Under the pieces are notes generated by a model that saw only the letters and a list, made by a program, of their open reading frames with translations, did no database searches and was not told the DNA's origin. A stretch of 64,000 bases of DNA from JAJXWB01 sp965246795 (GTDB lineage Bacteria; Pseudomonadota; Alphaproteobacteria; Rhizobiales; Beijerinckiaceae): positions 248,001-312,000 of the forward strand of contig CBDFFN010000012.1 of assembly GCA_965246795.1 (NCBI GenBank), in the 5' to 3' direction. Position numbers and translations under genes: made by a program. This document shows positions 26,211-35,543 of the stretch, in pieces. Position 1 is the stretch's first letter; each line of letters opens with the position of its first letter.

Positions 26211-27716
26211 TCAGTTTCCCGCCACGAACATCTGGAGGCCTGTGGCTGCCACCTGCGTCTGCTTGACGAGCGTGGCAACAGGTCCGGCGCACATCTCCAT
26301 GATCTGGCCGGGCTTCACGCCATACCAGATGACGAGCGCGGCGAGCGGAACGAGCAATGCCATTTCACGCGGACTGAGGTCCTGCATCGTCTGCAGCGTC
26401 GGTTTCTCGAGGACGCCGAAGATGACGCGGCGGTAGAGATAGAGCGCGTAGCAGGCCGAGAGGATGACGCCGGTCGTCGCGAAGAAGGCAACCTTGTCGT
26501 TGGCGGCGAACGTACCGAGCAGCGTCAGAAACTCACCGACGAAGCCCGACGTGCCGGGCAGACCGACATTCGCCATCGTGAAGATCATGAAGGCGACGGC
26601 ATAAAGCGGCATGCGCTTCACAAGCCCGCCATAGGCCGCGATCTCGCGCGTGTGCAAGCGATCGTAGACGACACCGACGCACAGAAAGAGAGCGCCCGAC
26701 ACAAGGCCGTGGCTCACCATCTGAAATATCGCGCCCTGCACGCCCTGCTGGTTCATAGCGAAGAGGCCCATCGTCACGAAGCCCATGTGAGCGACGGAGG
26801 AATAGGCGATGAGCTTCTTCATATCCTCCTGAACGAGCGCAACGAGCGAGGTGTAGACGATGGCGATGACGGAGAGCGCGAAGACAAGTGGTGCGAAATC
26901 ATGGCTCGCAACCGGGAACATCGGCAGTGAAAAGCGGATAAAGCCGTAACCGCCCATCTTCAGAAGGATGCCGGCCAGGATCACCGAGCCCGCCGTCGGC
27001 GCCTCAACATGCGCGTCCGGCAGCCACGTATGTACCGGCCACATCGGCATCTTCACAGCGAAGGATGCGAAGAACGCGAGCCATAACCAGTGCTGCATGC
27101 CCGCCGGGAACGAGAACTTCAGCAGCACTTCGATGTCGGTGGTCTTTGCGACCGAGTACATCGCCATGATGGCGATGAGCATCAGCAGCGAGCCGAGCAG
27201 CGTGTAGAGGAAGAACTTGAACGACGCGTAGATACGCCGCTTGCCGCCCCACACGCCGATGATGAGGAACATCGGAATGAGGCCGCCTTCGAAGAACAGA
27301 TAAAACAGCACGAGGTCGAGCGCGCAGAACACGCCGATCATCAGACTCTCGAGCACGAGGAAGGCGATCATATATTCGCGCACGCGCGTCTTGATCGAAT
27401 CCCACGAGGCCCCGATGCAGAACGGCATGAGGAACGCCGTCAGCACCACGAACGGGAAGGACATGCCGTCGACGCCCAGCTTGTAGCTTAGCCCCTGCCC
27501 CAGCCACGCCTTCTGTTCGACGAACTGGAAGCCGGGGTTGCCGATGTCGAAACGGTTCCAGGCGATAAGCGACAGACCGAAGACGATGATCGTCGTCCAC
27601 AGCGCCGCCCAGCGCGTGTTACGGACGCCTGCCTCATCGTCGCGTTGCAACAGGATGAAAGCCACGCCGACGAGCGGCAGAAAGATCAGACCGGAGAGAA
27701 TTCCAAAGCCGAACAT
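26211..27716 (-). CDS. nuoM: NADH-quinone oxidoreductase subunit M
   Basis: Antiporter-like membrane subunit of 501 aa, homologous to NuoL and NuoN. It contains the conserved FFEGGLIPMFLIIGVWGG (Glu on TM5), FAVKMPMWPVHTWLPDAHVEAPTAGS (Lys and broken helix) and AYSSVAHMGFV. Its ATG shares one base with the nuoL stop, and nuoN follows after 4 bases. Length is normal. Confidence 0.96.
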   Translation of the reverse strand: MFGFGILSGLIFLPLVGVAFILLQRDDEAGVRNTRWAALWTTIIVFGLSLIAWNRFDIGNPGFQFVEQKAWLGQGLSYKLGVDGMSFPFVVLTAFLMPFCIGASWDSIKTRVREYMIAFLVLESLMIGVFCALDLVLFYLFFEGGLIPMFLIIGVWGGKRRIYASFKFFLYTLLGSLLMLIAIMAMYSVAKTTDIEVLLKFSFPAGMQHWLWLAFFASFAVKMPMWPVHTWLPDAHVEAPTAGSVILAGILLKMGGYGFIRFSLPMFPVASHDFAPLVFALSVIAIVYTSLVALVQEDMKKLIAYSSVAHMGFVTMGLFAMNQQGVQGAIFQMVSHGLVSGALFLCVGVVYDRLHTREIAAYGGLVKRMPLYAVAFMIFTMANVGLPGTSGFVGEFLTLLGTFAANDKVAFFATTGVILSACYALYLYRRVIFGVLEKPTLQTMQDLSPREMALLVPLAALVIWYGVKPGQIMEMCAGPVATLVKQTQVAATGLQMFVAGN

Positions 27717-29722
27717 CAGCGCAGCCCTCCGACCAGATACCAGGTCACGAAGGCGGCCGCGCCGAGCATCATCGCGAAGGCATAGTGATAGATGTAACCA
27801 GTCTGAAGTCGCACCACATTGCGCGTGACATCGATGACGCGTGCTGCAACGCCATCAGGCCCAAGCCCGTCGATGATGCGGCCATCGCCGCCTTTCCAGA
27901 ATAACCGACCGAGCCAGAACGCCGGACGTACGAAGATGACGTCGTAGAGCTCGTCGAAATACCACTTGTTGAGCAGGAATTTGTAGAGGCCCGGATTGGC
28001 GCGCGCAGTGCGTTCCGCCATGCCCGGCGACAGGATGTAGAACCAGACCGCGACAATAAAGCCGCCGACCATCATCAGGAACGGCAGAAAGCCGACCCAG
28101 CCGGGGATCTCGTGCATCGCATGCAGCAGATGCTCGCCTTCGCCCTTGCCGAGCACGCCTTTCCAGAACTCGCCGTAGTCGTGACCGATGAAGAACTTTT
28201 CGAACACGCCGCCGGCCAGGACTGCGCCGACTGCGAGTGCGGCCAATGGGATCAGCATCACGAGCGGGCTTTCGTGCGGCGCGTGATCGCCGTGGCCATG
28301 CGCGTGATCGTTGTGTGACGCATGCGACGCGTCGTGATGGTCATGCGTAGCTTCGCGCCGCTCGCCGAAGAATGTCATGAAGACGAGGCGCCACGAATAG
28401 AACGAGGTGAGGGCAACCGCGATCGTCGTCAGCAGGAAACCATAGACGGCAGCCGAACTATGCGCGCCGCTGGCAAACGCGGCCTCGATGATCGCGTCTT
28501 TCGACACGAAGCCCGCGAAACCAATGGCTGTGTGAGGGATCCCGACACCGGTCAGCGCGAGCGTGCCGATCGTCATCATCCAGAAGGTAAAGGGGATGTC
28601 CTTCCGCAAGCCACCCATGTGGCGCATGTCCTGCTCGTGGTGCATCGCGTGGATAACGGAGCCCGCGCCCAGAAACAGCAGCGCCTTGAAGAAGGCATGC
28701 GTGAACAGATGGAAGATGCCAAGACCGTAGCCGCCGATGCCAAGCGCAACGAACATGTAGCCGAGCTGCGAGCAGGTCGAATAAGCGATGACGCGTTTGA
28801 TATCGTTCTGCACGAGCCCGATGGTGGCCGCAAAGAAGGCCGTCGTCGCGCCCACCACCGTCACGAACGCCAACGCCGTCGGGGAGAGTTCGAAGATCGG
28901 CGATAGACGCGCCACCATGAACACGCCGGCAGTTACCATCGTTGCAGCATGGATGAGCGCGGAGACCGGCGTCGGGCCTTCCATCGCGTCCGGCAACCAG
29001 GTGTGCAGCAGGAACTGCGCGGACTTGCCCATCGCGCCCATGAAGAGCAGCAGACATGTGATCGTCAGCGCGTCCCATTCGCGGAACAGCGGAAAGGTCT
29101 TGCCGACGAGACCAGGCGCAGCGGCAAAGATCGCGTCGAAGGTCACGCTCTTCGTCAGCCAGAACACGGCAAAGATGCCGAGCGCGAAGCCGAAATCGCC
29201 GACGCGGTTGACGACGAAGGCCTTTATCGCGGCGGCATTCGCCGACGGCTTTTCGTACCAGAAGCCGATGAGCAGGTAGGACGCAAGACCCACACCTTCC
29301 CAGCCGAAAAACATCTGGACGAGATTGTCCGATGTCACGAGCATCAGCATCGCGAAGGTGAAGAGCGAGAGATAGCCGAAGAAACGCGGTCGGCTCGGGT
29401 CTTCGTGCATGTAGCCGATGGAATAGAGGTGCACGAGCGCCGAGACGCTGGTGACGACGACGAGCATCACCGACGTGAGGCTGTCGACGCGCAGCGCCCA
29501 GTTGACGGTGAGATCGCCGGACGTGACCCAGTTCGTCAGCAGCGAAACCGACATCGGCGTATGTCCGAGGCCGTAACGCGCAAACGCGATCCACGACAAA
29601 GCACAGGCGATGAAAAGCAGCGCCGTGGTGACGATCTCCGTCGCCCGCGCACCGATGCTGCGGCCACCAAGGCCCGCAATGAGGAAGCCGAGCAGCGGGA
29701 GGAAGACGATCGCCGCGTGCAT
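27716..29722 (-). CDS. nuoL: NADH-quinone oxidoreductase subunit L
   Basis: Largest antiporter-like subunit of complex I, 668 aa, with the long lateral helix at the C-terminal end. Motifs: FFGWEGVGLASYLLIGFWY, KSAQFLLHTWLPDAMEGPTPVSALIHAATMVTAG and AYSTCSQLGYM. A histidine-rich cytoplasmic stretch (DHHDASHASHNDHAHGHGDH) around residues 465-485 is notable and longer than in E. coli. It starts 1 base after nuoK. Confidence 0.96.
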   Translation of the reverse strand: MHAAIVFLPLLGFLIAGLGGRSIGARATEIVTTALLFIACALSWIAFARYGLGHTPMSVSLLTNWVTSGDLTVNWALRVDSLTSVMLVVVTSVSALVHLYSIGYMHEDPSRPRFFGYLSLFTFAMLMLVTSDNLVQMFFGWEGVGLASYLLIGFWYEKPSANAAAIKAFVVNRVGDFGFALGIFAVFWLTKSVTFDAIFAAAPGLVGKTFPLFREWDALTITCLLLFMGAMGKSAQFLLHTWLPDAMEGPTPVSALIHAATMVTAGVFMVARLSPIFELSPTALAFVTVVGATTAFFAATIGLVQNDIKRVIAYSTCSQLGYMFVALGIGGYGLGIFHLFTHAFFKALLFLGAGSVIHAMHHEQDMRHMGGLRKDIPFTFWMMTIGTLALTGVGIPHTAIGFAGFVSKDAIIEAAFASGAHSSAAVYGFLLTTIAVALTSFYSWRLVFMTFFGERREATHDHHDASHASHNDHAHGHGDHAPHESPLVMLIPLAALAVGAVLAGGVFEKFFIGHDYGEFWKGVLGKGEGEHLLHAMHEIPGWVGFLPFLMMVGGFIVAVWFYILSPGMAERTARANPGLYKFLLNKWYFDELYDVIFVRPAFWLGRLFWKGGDGRIIDGLGPDGVAARVIDVTRNVVRLQTGYIYHYAFAMMLGAAAFVTWYLVGGLR

Positions 29723-29723
29723 A

Positions 29724-30032
29724 TCAGCCCTTCATCGCATTGATATCTTCGACGGCGATGGAGCCGCGGTTGCGGAAATAGGAAACGAGGATTGCGAGGC
29801 CGATCGCGGCTTCCGCCGCCGCAACGGTCAGGATGAACAGCGCAAAGACCTGCCCCGTCAGGTCATTGTGATAAGCCGAAAAGGCAACGAGGTTGATGTT
29901 TACCGACAGCAAGATCAGTTCGACCGCCATCAGGATGATGATGATGTTTTTGCGGTTGAGGATGATGCCGGCAAGACCGATCGTGAACAGGATCGCTGCG
30001 ACGATGAGATAGTGAGTGAGATCGACTGCCAT
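29724..30032 (-). CDS. nuoK: NADH-quinone oxidoreductase subunit K
   Basis: Small membrane subunit of 102 aa with three helices. The buried glutamates needed for proton transfer are seen in MAVELILLSVN and AAAEAAIGLAIL. LTHYLIVAAILFTIG is the standard amino end. The start overlaps the last base of the nuoJ stop, which is typical for this pair. Confidence 0.96.
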   Translation of the reverse strand: MAVDLTHYLIVAAILFTIGLAGIILNRKNIIIILMAVELILLSVNINLVAFSAYHNDLTGQVFALFILTVAAAEAAIGLAILVSYFRNRGSIAVEDINAMKG

Positions 30033-30643
30033 CAGGAAACGCCAGCCCGCGACGGCACCTTGCGAACTTCCACGGCGGTCTGCGGTGTGCGCGCATTCTG
30101 CGCGGCGATGTCTTGACGCTTCACGTCCGGCTTGTGGCGCAACGTCAGCACGATGGCGCCGATCATCGCCGTGAGCAGAACGAGACCAGAGGCCTGAAAG
30201 AAGTAGACGTATTTCGTGTAGAGCACCTGTCCGAGCGCGGCGGTGTTCGAGAGGCCCGGCGTGATCGGCGCCGAAGGCGAGGCAATCGCGGATGGCGCGA
30301 CTGCCCAGGTCGAGACGACGAGCACGAGTTCGATCGCGACAACGATCCCGATCAGCGCGCCGAAGGGCAGGTATTGCAAGAATCCCTGCTTCAGCGCGGC
30401 AAAGTCCACGTCGAGCATCATGACGACGAAGAGGAAGAGCACCGCCACCGCGCCTACGTAGACGACGACGAGGATCATCGCGAGGAATTCGGCGCCGAGC
30501 AGCAGGAACAGGCCCGCTGCATTCACGAATGCGAGAATTAGAAACAGCACCGAATGCACGGGATTGCGCGCGGAGATGACCATCAACGCCGATGCGAGCG
30601 TCATAGCGGAGAAGAGGTAGAAGAAGACGGTAACGGCGGTCAT
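30032..30643 (-). CDS. nuoJ: NADH-quinone oxidoreductase subunit J
   Basis: Membrane subunit of 203 aa with five helices, including the pi-bulge helix motif VVYVGAVAVLFLFVVMML. The N-terminal FYLFSAMTLASALMVISARNPVHSVLFLI is highly typical. The last 40 residues are a hydrophilic tail (RHKPDVKRQDIAAQN), common in alphaproteobacteria. It begins 4 bases after nuoI. Confidence 0.95.
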   Translation of the reverse strand: MTAVTVFFYLFSAMTLASALMVISARNPVHSVLFLILAFVNAAGLFLLLGAEFLAMILVVVYVGAVAVLFLFVVMMLDVDFAALKQGFLQYLPFGALIGIVVAIELVLVVSTWAVAPSAIASPSAPITPGLSNTAALGQVLYTKYVYFFQASGLVLLTAMIGAIVLTLRHKPDVKRQDIAAQNARTPQTAVEVRKVPSRAGVS

Positions 30644-30647
30644 GCGT

Positions 30648-31136
30648 TCACCGGTACGGCGCGTCGAGCGCGATGTTGCGCGCGATCTCGCGCTCCCAAC
30701 GATCGCCGTTCGCGAGCAGGCGCTCCTTATCGTAATAAAGCTCCTCGCGGGTCTCGACGGAGAATTCGTGGTTCGGCCCCTCGACGATCGCGTCGACCGG
30801 ACAAGCTTCCTGGCAATAGCCGCAGTAGATGCATTTCACCATGTCGATGTCGTAGCGCGTGGTGCGGCGCGTGCCGTCGTTGCGACGCGGTCCGGCCTCG
30901 ATCGTGATCGCCTGCGCGGGGCAGATCGCTTCGCACAGTTTGCAGGCGATGCAACGCTCTTCGCCGTTGGGATAGCGGCGCAGCGCATGTTCGCCGCGGT
31001 AGCGCGGCGATTGCGGGTTCTTCTCGTGCGGATAGTTCAGCGTCGGCTTTGGCTTGAAGAAGTAGCGCATCGACAGAAAGAAAGCGCTGACGAATTCGCG
31101 CAGGAAAAGCTGACGGACGGCGGTATCGAGCTTCAT
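30648..31136 (-). CDS. nuoI: NADH-quinone oxidoreductase subunit I
   Basis: Ferredoxin-like subunit of 162 aa carrying clusters N6a and N6b. The two 4Fe-4S motifs are CIACKLCEAICP and CIYCGYCQEACP. ATG 31136 is chosen because MKLDTAVRQLFLREF is the family amino end, and the longer frame upstream runs into nuoH shadow. It lies 13 bases after nuoH. Confidence 0.96.
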   Translation of the reverse strand: MKLDTAVRQLFLREFVSAFFLSMRYFFKPKPTLNYPHEKNPQSPRYRGEHALRRYPNGEERCIACKLCEAICPAQAITIEAGPRRNDGTRRTTRYDIDMVKCIYCGYCQEACPVDAIVEGPNHEFSVETREELYYDKERLLANGDRWEREIARNIALDAPYR

Positions 31137-31149
31137 CGCATCGCCTCCC

Positions 31150-32160
31150 TTAAACCGGCGCCGGAATATTGCCGAAATGGATGACTGCCGCCACCACGAA
31201 GACGGCGCCGAGCGAGATCGGCAGAAAGACCTTCCAGCCGAGCCGCATGAGTTGATCGTAGCGGTAGCGCGGCACAAAAGCCTTCACCATCGCGATCATG
31301 TAGAAGAAGAAGCTGGTCTTGAGAATGAACCAGATGACGCCGGGCACCCATGTGAAAGGCGCGAAGGGAATTGGCGACAGCCATCCACCGCAGAACAGGA
31401 TCGTCATCAACGCGCACATCGTGACGATGGCCACGTATTCGCCGAGCATGAAAAGCATGTACGGCGTCGCAGAATATTCGACCATGTGGCCGGCAACGAG
31501 TTCCGATTCTGCCTCGACCATGTCGAAGGGCGGCCGGTTCGTTTCGGCGAGGGCCGAGATGAAAAAGATCACGAACATCGGAAACAAGGGCAACCAGTAC
31601 CAGCCGAGTATGCCGAAACGCGTATCCTGTGCGCGAACGATGTCGGTGAGGTTGAGCGAGCCAACGATCATCAGCACCGTGATCATAACGAAGCCGATGG
31701 AGACTTCGTAGGAGACCATCTGCGCTGCCGAGCGTAGCGCCGCGAGAAACGGATATTTCGAGTTCGACGCCCAGCCGGCCATGATGACGCCGTAGACGCC
31801 GAGCGACGAGATCGCAAAAATGTAGAGGATGCCGACGTTGATCTCGGCGATCGCCCAGCCCTCAGCGACGGGAATGACGGCCCAGGCGCCGAGCGCCAGC
31901 ACCGCCGTCAGGAATGGTGCGAGAAGGAAGACGCCCTTGTTCGCAGCGTCCGGAATGATCGGCTCTTTCAGCACAAACTTCAGCATGTCCGCGAAGGACT
32001 GCAGAAGACCCCAAGGGCCGACGACATTCGGGCCGCGACGCAACTGCACCGCCGCCCAGATCTTGCGGTCGGCGTAAAGATAATAAGCGACGATGACGAG
32101 CAATATCGCCATCAGCGCGAAGCTCTTCACCGCGATGAGCAGGAGGGCGAGAATGTCCAT
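31150..32160 (-). CDS. nuoH: NADH-quinone oxidoreductase subunit H
   Basis: Quinone-site membrane subunit of 336 aa with eight helices. The conserved cytoplasmic loops contain RRGPNVVGPWGLLQSFADMLKFVLKEPIIP and, later, ALAETNRPPFDMVEAESELVAG, the acidic E-channel loop. It starts 3 bases after nuoG. Confidence 0.96.
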   Translation of the reverse strand: MDILALLLIAVKSFALMAILLVIVAYYLYADRKIWAAVQLRRGPNVVGPWGLLQSFADMLKFVLKEPIIPDAANKGVFLLAPFLTAVLALGAWAVIPVAEGWAIAEINVGILYIFAISSLGVYGVIMAGWASNSKYPFLAALRSAAQMVSYEVSIGFVMITVLMIVGSLNLTDIVRAQDTRFGILGWYWLPLFPMFVIFFISALAETNRPPFDMVEAESELVAGHMVEYSATPYMLFMLGEYVAIVTMCALMTILFCGGWLSPIPFAPFTWVPGVIWFILKTSFFFYMIAMVKAFVPRYRYDQLMRLGWKVFLPISLGAVFVVAAVIHFGNIPAPV

Positions 32161-32163
32161 GCT

Positions 32164-34227
32164 TTACTCCGCCGCCTGCTGGAGAAAGCCGGACGCGATA
32201 CGCGAGCATTCGGCCATCACAGCCGAGGCGCGCGCAATTGGATTTGTCTGGTAGAAATCAGCAACCGGCGAAGCGAACGGTGCTTTGGTGCAATCGCCGC
32301 CGCGCGATGCGACAGTCGCAATAGCATTCGCGTCGCCCAATTCGATCGCGTCGATGTCGGCGAAATGGGGATGCGCTTCGGTGAGTTTCGCGCGCAACGC
32401 CGCAAGCGAATCGAACGGCAGGCGATGGCCGAGCACGTCCGAAAGCGCGCGCAGGATGGCCCAGTCCTCGCGCGCCTCGCCGGGCGGAAAGACCGCTCGG
32501 TCGGACATCTGAACGCGGCCCTCGGTGTTGACGTAAAGACCGGACTTTTCCGTGTAAGCAGCACCCGGCAGCACGACATCGGCGCGGTGCGCGCCGCGAT
32601 CGCCATGTGTGCCTTGGTAGATAACGAAAGCGCCCGGCGCGACGTCGATCTCGTCCGCACCGAGATTGAACAGCACGTCGAGTGCGCCGGCGGCAGCCAT
32701 GCCGGCCGCATCAAGCCCGCCTGCGCCAGGCACGAGGCCAAGGTCGAGTGCGCCGACACGGGCAGCCGCCGTGTGCAGGATCGCAAAACCGTTCCAGCCA
32801 TCGACGACAGCACCAAGCGAAGTCGCGCATTTTGCCGCGAGCGCGAGGATCGCCGCGCCGTCCGGCCGCGCCAAAGCGCCCTGCCCGATCAGCCAGATCT
32901 GCTTCTTCAGCGCTGCCGGCTTGTGATCGGCGAATTGCGCCAGGCTCTCTGGCCCGGCGCCGAGATATGCGTAGTCGTAGGTGAGGTCGGCACGCTCGCC
33001 GACGACACCGATCTTGAAGCCACCACGCAGCCAGCGTTTGCGAATGCGCGCGTTGAGCACCGGCGCTTCGCGGCGCGGATTCGCGCCGATGATCATCAGG
33101 CCGTCGGCCTCGTCGATGCCCGTGATGGTCGGATTGAAAATATAGGACGCGCGGCCAAGCGACGGATCGAGCTTCGCGCCGTCCTGCCGGCAGTCGATAT
33201 TCACGACGCCGAGCGCCGCCATCAGTTCGCGGAGCGCGAACATCTCATCGACCGCGCAGAGATCGCCTGAGATGGCACCGATGCGATTCGGCGTCGTCGC
33301 TTTCACGCGCGATGCGATCAGCGCAAATGCTTCTTGCCAGCTTGCCGGCCGCAGGCGGCCGTTCTCGCGGACGTAAGGACGGTCGAGCCTCTGTCGCTTC
33401 AGGCCATCGACGACCTGACGCGTCTTGTCGGAAATCCACTCTTCGTTGATGTCATCGTTCGTACGCGGGAGGACGCGCATCACTTCGCGGCCACGCGAGT
33501 CGATGCGGATGGCGGAGCCCAGCGCATCCATAACGTCGATGCCTTGCGTCTTCGTCATCTCCCACGGGCGTGCGCGAAAATTCTGCGGCTTTGGCAGTAG
33601 CGCGCCGACCGGGCAAAGATCAGCGATGTTGCCCGACAACTCCGAGCGCATGGCGGTCTCGAGGTAGGTCGTGATCTCCATATCCTCGCCGCGACCGATC
33701 GCACCCATGTCGGCGGTGCCGGCGACTTCCGTCGTAAAACGAACGCAGCGCGTGCAATGGATGCAGCGGTTCATCGACGTCTTAACGAGCGGGCCGATGT
33801 ATTTGTCTTCGACGGCGCGCTTGTTTTCCATGAAACGCGAGGAATCGACGCCATAGGCCATCGCCTGGTCCTGCAGGTCGCACTCACCGCCCTGATCGCA
33901 GATCGGGCAATCGAGCGGATGATTTACGAGCAGGAATTCCATCACGCCTTCGCGCGCCTTTTTTACCATCGGCGATTTGGTGAGGACGACCGGCGGCTCG
34001 CCATTCGGACCGGGGCGAAGATCACGAACGCCGATCGCGCAGGAGGCCTGCGGCTTCGGCGGCCCACCCTTCACTTCGACGAGGCACATGCGGCAATTGC
34101 CGGCGATCGACAGGCGCTCATGGTAGCAGAAGCGCGGGATTTCGACGCCCGCCGCCTCACACGCCTGCAGCAGCGTGTATTCCGCGGGCACATCGATCTC
34201 GGCGCCATCGATGATGAGTTTTGTCAT
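32164..34227 (-). CDS. nuoG: NADH-quinone oxidoreductase subunit G
   Basis: Iron-sulfur subunit of 687 aa. The N-terminal 2Fe-2S ferredoxin domain has CYHERLSIAGNCRMCLVEV and the His/Cys ligand region HPLDCPICDQGGECDLQD, followed by the 4Fe-4S motif CIHCTRCVRF. A molybdopterin-oxidoreductase-like domain that binds no cofactor occupies the rest (IGANPRREAPVLNARIRKRW). ATG 34227 fits MTKLIIDGAEIDVP; the longer frame overlaps nuoF. The C-terminal FYQTNPIARASAVMAECS is typical of alphaproteobacteria. Confidence 0.96.
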   Translation of the reverse strand: MTKLIIDGAEIDVPAEYTLLQACEAAGVEIPRFCYHERLSIAGNCRMCLVEVKGGPPKPQASCAIGVRDLRPGPNGEPPVVLTKSPMVKKAREGVMEFLLVNHPLDCPICDQGGECDLQDQAMAYGVDSSRFMENKRAVEDKYIGPLVKTSMNRCIHCTRCVRFTTEVAGTADMGAIGRGEDMEITTYLETAMRSELSGNIADLCPVGALLPKPQNFRARPWEMTKTQGIDVMDALGSAIRIDSRGREVMRVLPRTNDDINEEWISDKTRQVVDGLKRQRLDRPYVRENGRLRPASWQEAFALIASRVKATTPNRIGAISGDLCAVDEMFALRELMAALGVVNIDCRQDGAKLDPSLGRASYIFNPTITGIDEADGLMIIGANPRREAPVLNARIRKRWLRGGFKIGVVGERADLTYDYAYLGAGPESLAQFADHKPAALKKQIWLIGQGALARPDGAAILALAAKCATSLGAVVDGWNGFAILHTAAARVGALDLGLVPGAGGLDAAGMAAAGALDVLFNLGADEIDVAPGAFVIYQGTHGDRGAHRADVVLPGAAYTEKSGLYVNTEGRVQMSDRAVFPPGEAREDWAILRALSDVLGHRLPFDSLAALRAKLTEAHPHFADIDAIELGDANAIATVASRGGDCTKAPFASPVADFYQTNPIARASAVMAECSRIASGFLQQAAE

Positions 34228-34231
34228 CGCC

Positions 34232-35542
34232 CTACTCCGCCGCCACGCCGAGCGCTTCGACGGGCTCGTGCGACGCACGCGCGGAATAGGCATCGATGCG
34301 CTTTTCAATCTCGCCGCGGAAATGCGTAATGAGGCCCTGAATCGGCCAGGCCGCGGCATCGCCGAGCGCGCAGATCGTGTGTCCCTCGATCTGCTTCGAC
34401 ACTTCGAGCAGCATGTCGATCTCGCGCTTGTGCGCGCGTCCTTCCGCCATGCGGCTGACAACGCGCCACATCCAGCCCGCACCTTCGCGACACGGCGTGC
34501 ACTGCCCGCAGCTCTCGTGCTTGTAGAAATATGACAGCCGCGCAATGGCGCGAATGATGTCGGTCGACTTGTCCATCACGATCACGGCCGCAGTGCCGAG
34601 ACCGGATTTCAGCTTCGACAAGGAGTCGAAATCCATCGGGCAATCGACGATCTGATCCGCAGGAACGCAGCGGACCGATGAACCGCCCGGGATGACGGCC
34701 AGCAAATTGTCGAAGCCGCCGCGCACGCCGCCCGCGTGTTTCTTGATCAACTCGCGGAACGGGATCGACATCGCCTCTTCGACATTACACGGGTTGTTCA
34801 CGTGGCCCGAGATGCAGAAAAGTTTTGTGCCGGCGTTGTTTTTGGCGCCGAAGCCCGAGAACCATGCAGCCCCGCGTCGAAGAATCGTCGGCGCGACAGC
34901 AATCGACTCGACGTTGTTCACCGTTGTCGGGCAGCCATAAAGACCCATGTTCGCGGGGAATGGCGGCTTCAGCCGCGGCATGCCCTTCTTGCCTTCGAGG
35001 CTTTCGAGCAACGCAGTCTCTTCGCCGCAGATGTACGCGCCGGCGCCGTGATGAACGTAAATGTCGAACGGCCAGCCTGCTGAATTGTCCTTGCCGACAA
35101 GCCCGGCTTCATAGGCTTCGTCGACAGCAGCCTGGAGCCGCTCGCGCTCGAAGATATATTCGCCGCGGATGTAGATGTAGCAGGCGTGCGCGCCCATCGC
35201 GAAGGACGCGATGAGACAGCCCTCGATGAGAAGATGCGGATCGTTCCGCATGATCTCGCGATCCTTGCAGGTGCCAGGCTCGGACTCGTCTGCGTTCACG
35301 ACGAGATAGGACGGCCGCGCCGGATCGGGCTTCGGCATGAACGACCATTTGAGGCCGGTCGGGAAGCCGGCGCCTCCGCGTCCGCGCAGGCCGGAAGCCT
35401 TCATCTCGGACAAGACCCAGTCGCGGCCCTTTTCGATCAGCGCCTTGGTGCCGTCCCATGCACCGCGCGCGCGCGCGCCATCAAGCGACCAGTCGCCGAG
35501 GCCGTAGAGATTCGTGAAAATGCGGTCGCGATCGGCAAGCAT
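34232..35542 (-). CDS. nuoF: NADH-quinone oxidoreductase subunit F (NADH/FMN-binding)
   Basis: Subunit of 436 aa that oxidises NADH. It has the NADH/FMN loop RGRGGAGFPTGLKWSFM, the FMN contacts NADESEPGTCKDREIM and GAGAYICGEETALLESLEG, and the N3 cluster motif ESCGQCTPCREG. It sits 1 base after nuoE and 4 bases before nuoG. Intact, with the usual length. Confidence 0.97.
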   Translation of the reverse strand: MLADRDRIFTNLYGLGDWSLDGARARGAWDGTKALIEKGRDWVLSEMKASGLRGRGGAGFPTGLKWSFMPKPDPARPSYLVVNADESEPGTCKDREIMRNDPHLLIEGCLIASFAMGAHACYIYIRGEYIFERERLQAAVDEAYEAGLVGKDNSAGWPFDIYVHHGAGAYICGEETALLESLEGKKGMPRLKPPFPANMGLYGCPTTVNNVESIAVAPTILRRGAAWFSGFGAKNNAGTKLFCISGHVNNPCNVEEAMSIPFRELIKKHAGGVRGGFDNLLAVIPGGSSVRCVPADQIVDCPMDFDSLSKLKSGLGTAAVIVMDKSTDIIRAIARLSYFYKHESCGQCTPCREGAGWMWRVVSRMAEGRAHKREIDMLLEVSKQIEGHTICALGDAAAWPIQGLITHFRGEIEKRIDAYSARASHEPVEALGVAAE

Positions 35543-35543
35543 G

